Below, piece by piece: positions 42,908 to 47,194 of a DNA stretch of 47,194 nucleotides; position 1 is the first letter of the stretch; each line of letters opens with the position of its first letter. Source of the stretch: an uncultured Bacteroidota bacterium (GTDB taxonomy: Bacteria > Bacteroidota > Bacteroidia > Flavobacteriales_D > Sanyastnellaceae); the NCBI GenBank assembly GCA_903932685.1, contig CAIZGX010000008.1, forward strand, positions 1 through 47,194, read 5' to 3'. The notes beneath the pieces were generated by a model that saw only the letters and a program-made list of their open reading frames with translations, was not told where the DNA came from and made no database searches. Position numbers and translations under genes: made by a program.

Positions 42908-44467
42908 ATGACCACAATTGAACTTCAAGTAAGTCCCGCCCAATCGGCCGACTTCAATTATTTAGAGGAGAAAATTCAGATTAATTTGAATTTATCTCCT
43001 CTTTCGTTTAAATGGCGCATCGACAAAAAATCGATTGACGCTCGCAAACGCAACGCGATTGTTATTCTGCGTATTTCCGTCATAGGCTCGAAAGATGAAT
43101 TTCCTGCCGTTCACCAGCGTCAATTTCAACATGAAATAAAAGGCACTGCCATAGTCATTGGTGCGGGTCCCGCCGGATTATTCGCAGCCTTGAGACTTCT
43201 TGAATTGGGCGTGAAACCCATTATTCTCGAACGAGGAAAAGACGTTCGAGCGAGAAGACGCGACTTGGTTGAAATCACTCGGAACGGGCAAGTGAACGAA
43301 AACTCCAACTACTGTTTCGGTGAAGGTGGGGCTGGAACGTACAGCGACGGAAAACTATACACACGAAGCACGAAAAAAGGCAGCGTGGTTCGCATCTTAG
43401 AAACTTTGGTTCAATTCGGAGCCAACGAAAACATTCTTACTGAAAGCCATCCGCATGTGGGGACAAATAAACTTCCTCAAATTATTGCCAACATGCGTGA
43501 AAGCATTTTGGCGAATGGTGGAGAAATTCATTTTGAAGAAAGAGTTATTGATTTCAATATGGGCAGCGATTCCATTCACGAAGTCAAAACAGCTAAAGGA
43601 AATTCTTTTCAAGCCGACAGTATTTTGCTGGCAACAGGTCACAGCGCGAGAGACATATTCGAAATGCTGCATGCGAAAAACATTGCCCTTGAGGCAAAGC
43701 CCTTTGCCATTGGTGTGCGCATTGAACATGAACAAAGTTCAATTGACAAACTCCAATACAAATGCGACGATCGTGGAGAATTTCTACCTCCCGCGAGTTA
43801 TTCCATTGTCACCCAAGTCAACGATCACGGGGTATATTCATTCTGCATGTGCCCGGGTGGCATCGTTGCACCGTGTGCTACTTCACAAGAAGAAATTGTA
43901 ACGAACGGATGGTCGCCAAGCAAGCGCAACAACCCCTGGGCAAACTCAGGCATTGTGGTTGAAGTAAAGCTGAGCGATCTTGAAAACTTAAATTTTTCAG
44001 GCCCCCTTGCTGGAATGCACCTTCAACAGGCTATTGAAAAGAAAGCCTATGAAATGGGCGGTGCCAATCAATTCGCTCCTGCCCAGCGCGCAACCGATTT
44101 TATATACAATAAAAAGAGCACAACACTTCCAGGATCTTCATATAGCCCGGGAATAACATCGGTAAACCTTCGAGATTTATTTCCCAAATTTATTTCGGAA
44201 TGTTTAATTGGGGCTCTTCAGCATTTCAATACTAAGATGACGAATTTTGCGGGACCGAACGCGCTGTTATTAGCTCCAGAAACACGCACCTCATCTCCAG
44301 TGAGAATCCCTCGCGACAAAGAATTGTTCAATCATCCGGAAATAAAAAATCTTTTCCCTTGCGGAGAAGGTGCCGGTTATGCCGGTGGAATCGCATCTGC
44401 TGCAATAGACGGCGAGCGATGTGCAGATGCCATTGCCGAATTTATTTCGAGAAAGAAGAAGCAATAA
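42908..44467 (+). CDS. FAD-dependent dehydrogenase (COG2509-type)
   Basis: The 519-residue protein has an N-terminal domain of about 80 residues, then an FAD Rossmann motif VIGAGPAGLFAALRLLELG, ERGKDVRARRRD, and the characteristic CFGEGGAGTYSDGKLYTR, followed by LLATGHSARDIFEML, FCMCPGGIV and FPCGEGAGYAGGIASAAIDG. This matches uncharacterised FAD-dependent dehydrogenases annotated as NAD(P)/FAD-dependent oxidoreductases. The substrate is unknown. Its last 26 bases overlap the convergent DAO-family gene, a rather long overlap. It stands 43 bases downstream of the AT-hook gene, possibly in one transcript. Confidence 0.88.
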   Translation: MTTIELQVSPAQSADFNYLEEKIQINLNLSPLSFKWRIDKKSIDARKRNAIVILRISVIGSKDEFPAVHQRQFQHEIKGTAIVIGAGPAGLFAALRLLELGVKPIILERGKDVRARRRDLVEITRNGQVNENSNYCFGEGGAGTYSDGKLYTRSTKKGSVVRILETLVQFGANENILTESHPHVGTNKLPQIIANMRESILANGGEIHFEERVIDFNMGSDSIHEVKTAKGNSFQADSILLATGHSARDIFEMLHAKNIALEAKPFAIGVRIEHEQSSIDKLQYKCDDRGEFLPPASYSIVTQVNDHGVYSFCMCPGGIVAPCATSQEEIVTNGWSPSKRNNPWANSGIVVEVKLSDLENLNFSGPLAGMHLQQAIEKKAYEMGGANQFAPAQRATDFIYNKKSTTLPGSSYSPGITSVNLRDLFPKFISECLIGALQHFNTKMTNFAGPNALLLAPETRTSSPVRIPRDKELFNHPEIKNLFPCGEGAGYAGGIASAAIDGERCADAIAEFISRKKKQ

Positions 44468-45578
44468 GTCCGGCTAATTCTTCGCCAATGAGCGAGCCAA
44501 TTGCTACACCTATACCACCCAATCGCGCCCCTACAAAAACATTCTCTTGTGCTTCCGTTACGACAGGACGTTCATCTTGCCCAACACCTAAAATACCGCT
44601 CCATGCTAAATCAATTTCTATTGCTGAAGTGGTATGTATTTTCTGTTGAACGAAATCCAACAAACTAGCGATTACTTCTTCAGTGTTGCCTTGAACGTCA
44701 GTAGATTCGGTATATGGGAATAAATGACGCATGCCACCCATTAAAATTCTCCCATCTATATTTCGAAAATAATTGTATCCTTCCTGATGATGAAACGTTC
44801 CGTTTAATTTTAAATCAGGAATAGGCTTCGTTACGATAACTTGATTCCGCTTGGTTTGCATTTCTAATTCTTCAAACAAATGCGCGTGAAAAGAACTTAT
44901 ACAAAACGCCAATCGTCTTGACTTCCATATTCCCACTGATGTTTCAACTTGCATTTCATTTCCGTTCGCCTGAAAACTATTCACTTCAACGCCATTGAAA
45001 ACTTTAACTCCTGTTTTCAAAGCACGCTCAACCATAGCCCGCAGCATAGCTCCCGTATTCAAGCCGCCTTCATATTTATTGGATATAACACCAACTAAAT
45101 TCAATATTCCTTGAAATTCTGATTCCGTTGAAACAGTATATGGACGCAATCCAATTTTCAAATCAAAGGCATCATTAAATTTTTCTACGAGTTTGCAACA
45201 CTGGATAAAACTTTCTTTATCCTCTTCAAAAAACAATTCATGACCGCCGTTCCAATCAAGCTTTAAAACATCTTCAGAATAATTTTCAACCAATTTTTCA
45301 ATTCCTCGAAATCGTCTAACTCCAAGATTCACAACTTCATCAAAGGACATATCCTTCATGTCGTCCACAAATTCAGAAATACTTCCAAAGCAAGCAAATC
45401 CAGCATTTTTGGAGCTTGCTCCATCACTTAGCCAACTTCGTTCTAAAACCGCAATTTCTAAATCGATATTCTTATTCTTCAAGGCAATTGCAGTTGAAAG
45501 TCCTGCTATACCACCGCCAACCACAACAACATCGAAGGTTTCTAAAAACGACTGTCTTTCCCAATAACTCGTATTCAT
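44442..45578 (-). CDS. DAO-family FAD oxidoreductase
   Basis: The 378-residue product from ATG 45578 has the FAD-binding DVVVVGGGIAGLSTAIALK, the ERSWLSDGASSKNAGFACFG segment where a glycine-oxidase or sarcosine-oxidase-like flavin site is expected, and VFVGARLGGIGVAIG near the C-terminus. It belongs to the D-amino-acid oxidase superfamily (also containing glycine oxidase and MnmC-like enzymes). The substrate is not clear. A frame extends to 45653, but MNTSYWERQSFLETFDVVVV is the plausible N-terminus. On the minus strand CAGATTTG lies four bases before the ATG. Confidence 0.85.
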   Translation of the reverse strand: MNTSYWERQSFLETFDVVVVGGGIAGLSTAIALKNKNIDLEIAVLERSWLSDGASSKNAGFACFGSISEFVDDMKDMSFDEVVNLGVRRFRGIEKLVENYSEDVLKLDWNGGHELFFEEDKESFIQCCKLVEKFNDAFDLKIGLRPYTVSTESEFQGILNLVGVISNKYEGGLNTGAMLRAMVERALKTGVKVFNGVEVNSFQANGNEMQVETSVGIWKSRRLAFCISSFHAHLFEELEMQTKRNQVIVTKPIPDLKLNGTFHHQEGYNYFRNIDGRILMGGMRHLFPYTESTDVQGNTEEVIASLLDFVQQKIHTTSAIEIDLAWSGILGVGQDERPVVTEAQENVFVGARLGGIGVAIGSLIGEELAGLIASSFSK

Positions 45579-45691
45579 AAAACAAATCTGCAAAAAAAAT
45601 CTCAGGTCACACAATAAAAAACTATTTACTAAAAGGCAATTATTAAAAAACAAATCTCGTTTCGAATAAGAACCTCAAAAACTCCATCGCT

Positions 45692-46750
45692 ATGAAAAAA
45701 TTAATTGCTGTTTTATTTTGCGCTGGTTACTTCCTGGCCGCTCAAGCAAATTCAACTCTTGTAATTGAATTTGAAAAAGACTCTGAGAAATTCAACGAAG
45801 CCACTATTCTCGCGTTATCTATCTACGCCGAAGAGCTTTATTTAGCGAAGGGCATAAAGGTCACTTTGCAAGAACCTAGCAGAAATGCAGATGCAAAAAA
45901 ACAGGCCCTCTTTTACAAGAGAGAAAAAGAATTAAGAGAGTTTTTCAAGGAAGAGCATTTAAACTTCGAACGCATATCATTTAACTATGAGCAAGAGGGG
46001 AATAAGAAAGCTCCTGTAATCTCTGTTGAAATTGTTTCTCATGCTGTGGTGGCCGAGATCATTCGTCCAGATAGTACGTTCACCAACAAAAACGATATTT
46101 CAATTACTTGTGGGTACAATGACCTTGAACTCGCTAATGAAATGTCGATTCAGAAACTAACGTCTCAAGAAGAATTGTACAACTCCAACGTATCATCTTT
46201 TTTCGACAAGAAAATAATAATCATCCGTGAATTACTAAGGATAGAATTTCCCGAAGGGAAAATGCCTAACAAGCCAGTTACCGCGCAGCTTCCGCAAAGC
46301 TCTGAACAAGCAAAAAAGCAATTCCTGTTGTTGCATTGGAACAACATGAACAAAGAATGGACGAAAATAGTTAGCGCTAAGAAACTCGCAAAAGGCGCTA
46401 ACGGATATTACTACACTGCAGTGCTTGAAGAATCGGGGATCTATGCACTTGTAGAAAACAAGTCGGTTAGTGTGACGCCCGTATTAGCGATTGCGCCGAA
46501 GAATGTTGCTCTTACCTACGTTGAAATCATTTCTCGCGAGCCTTTCATTCGTATCGAAGGAGACATTTCGGACAACCAGCGGGAAGCTACATTCAGGGCT
46601 CCTCGAGACATTGAGAACTACAGCATCCGTTCGGTTTGCACAGATGCTACTGGAAAAGAGTGGATAGAAGAAACAAAGGTTTCAAAGAAGAACATTCTTA
46701 GTGCTTTTAAAAGCAGAAATAAAGTTAACGCCTACTTCAAAATCAAATAA
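45692..46750 (+). CDS. Exported hypothetical protein, first of a tandem pair
   Basis: The 352-residue protein has a signal peptide (MKKLIAVLFCAGYFLAAQA). The N-terminal half is charged and rich in helices. Around residues 185-250 lies a beta domain with IEFPEGKMPNKPVTAQLP, FLLLHWNN, and YYYTAVLEESGIYALVENK. The same segments occur in the next gene (VFLPEGKF, LLFLKWSY, YHIVHVNETGVYGLFND), so the two share a homologous domain. The pattern resembles ZU5-like beta domains, but this is not certain. The following gene starts five bases after its stop. Confidence 0.72.
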   Translation: MKKLIAVLFCAGYFLAAQANSTLVIEFEKDSEKFNEATILALSIYAEELYLAKGIKVTLQEPSRNADAKKQALFYKREKELREFFKEEHLNFERISFNYEQEGNKKAPVISVEIVSHAVVAEIIRPDSTFTNKNDISITCGYNDLELANEMSIQKLTSQEELYNSNVSSFFDKKIIIIRELLRIEFPEGKMPNKPVTAQLPQSSEQAKKQFLLLHWNNMNKEWTKIVSAKKLAKGANGYYYTAVLEESGIYALVENKSVSVTPVLAIAPKNVALTYVEIISREPFIRIEGDISDNQREATFRAPRDIENYSIRSVCTDATGKEWIEETKVSKKNILSAFKSRNKVNAYFKIK

Positions 46751-46755
46751 TAGCC

Positions 46756-47194
46756 ATGAAAAAGATAACCACCACCCTATTTCTGCTTGGCGTATTGCTT
46801 GCAGCAAACGCCACAGACGCGCCCGATGTTCGCTATTTGAATTTTGAAGAGTTGGCCGCCAATTTCAACACGGTGAATGCAAAAGGTCAAATGCTCGAGT
46901 GTCATTCTGCGTTCGACGTATTTCTTCCCGAAGGAAAATTCGCTGAAGAGGGCATTGACATTCTCGTTCCGGAGACTCCGAATGTGCGCGGAGAAAAACT
47001 TCTCTTCTTGAAATGGAGTTACACCGAAAAAAAATGGAACTCTATCAAGGAAAAAAAGGTAGGAAGCAAAACCATCAACAAAAAGAATTACCACATCGTG
47101 CATGTGAATGAAACGGGGGTATACGGATTGTTCAATGATGACCGGGCTACTGACAGAATAAAACTCGTTCTTTCTCCTTCACTTCGCTTTTCTC
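46756..47194 (+). CDS. Exported hypothetical protein, partial, paralogous domain to previous gene
   Basis: The frame starts with ATG 46756 and runs open to the window edge (146 codons). It has a signal peptide (MKKITTTLFLLGVLLAANA) and then a short segment leading to the domain shared with the preceding gene: FLPEGKFAEEGIDILVPETP, LLFLKWSYTEKKW and VNETGVYGLF. Compared with the preceding protein, the region before the shared domain is shorter by about 130 residues. The C-terminus is unknown because of truncation. Function is unknown. Confidence 0.72.
   Translation, partial: MKKITTTLFLLGVLLAANATDAPDVRYLNFEELAANFNTVNAKGQMLECHSAFDVFLPEGKFAEEGIDILVPETPNVRGEKLLFLKWSYTEKKWNSIKEKKVGSKTINKKNYHIVHVNETGVYGLFNDDRATDRIKLVLSPSLRFS

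Overview
The window is an ordinary, gene-dense chromosomal segment of a member of the Bacteroidota, most likely order Flavobacteriales. The evidence is a set of markers typical of that group: gliding lipoproteins resembling GldH and GldI, a type IX secretion (Por) sorting tail, a TonB-dependent receptor, AMP nucleosidase of the short form, a fused E1 alpha/beta dehydrogenase, a DUF6702-like protein, and recurrent promoter -7 boxes of the Bacteroidota form TAnnTTTG. Shine-Dalgarno sequences are largely absent. I see no rRNA, tRNA, CRISPR array, insertion sequence, prophage or classical defence island, and no intergenic gap exceeds 200 bases.

Layout. 1-5.2 kb: the 5' part of a secreted PKD-like protein (minus), a coiled-coil lipoprotein, a polyprenyl diphosphate synthase with a small partner gene, a small membrane protein, and the divergent pair MeaB GTPase / TauE-SafE exporter. 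5.2-8 kb (minus): AMP nucleosidase, DNA polymerase III beta clamp and a rhomboid protease. 8.1-11.6 kb: a SirB1-like transglutaminase-fold gene facing a three-gene minus operon of PaaJ-like thiolase, PaaY-like gamma carbonic anhydrase fold protein and TrmN6. 11.6-15 kb (plus): overlapping operon surE, small membrane protein, lpxB, SpoIID-like protein. 15-18.8 kb (minus): a second thiolase, a FlaA1/CapD-type nucleotide-sugar enzyme and an IMPACT-family protein. 18.9-23.4 kb: a single 1487-residue exported protein of unknown function.

23.4-25.7 kb (minus): rluF and eno. 25.8-29 kb (plus): ComB-type phosphatase, phospholipase C-like protein and aldehyde dehydrogenase in one operon. 29-31.5 kb (minus): NrnA-like phosphoesterase with a GldI-like lipoprotein FKBP, and a DUF1295 membrane protein. 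31.5-34.6 kb (plus): DUF6702-like protein, endonuclease III lacking its iron-sulfur ligands, an overlapping ATP-grasp-like gene and a putative beta-barrel protein. 34.6-42.3 kb (minus): E1 fusion dehydrogenase, a short signal-peptide ORF, then a four-gene operon of T9SS-sorted PQQ-type sugar dehydrogenase, TonB receptor, GldH and MtaB. 42.4-47.2 kb: AT-hook protein, two FAD oxidoreductases, and two tandem related exported proteins, the last cut by the window edge.

No complete undescribed system is evident. The most unusual items are the Fe-S-less endonuclease III overlapping an ATP-grasp-like gene, a set of genes whose -7 box sits only 4-5 bases before ATG (candidate leaderless mRNAs), the giant exported protein with recurring GxG strand motifs, the 42-codon signal-peptide ORF, and several perfect intergenic palindromes.
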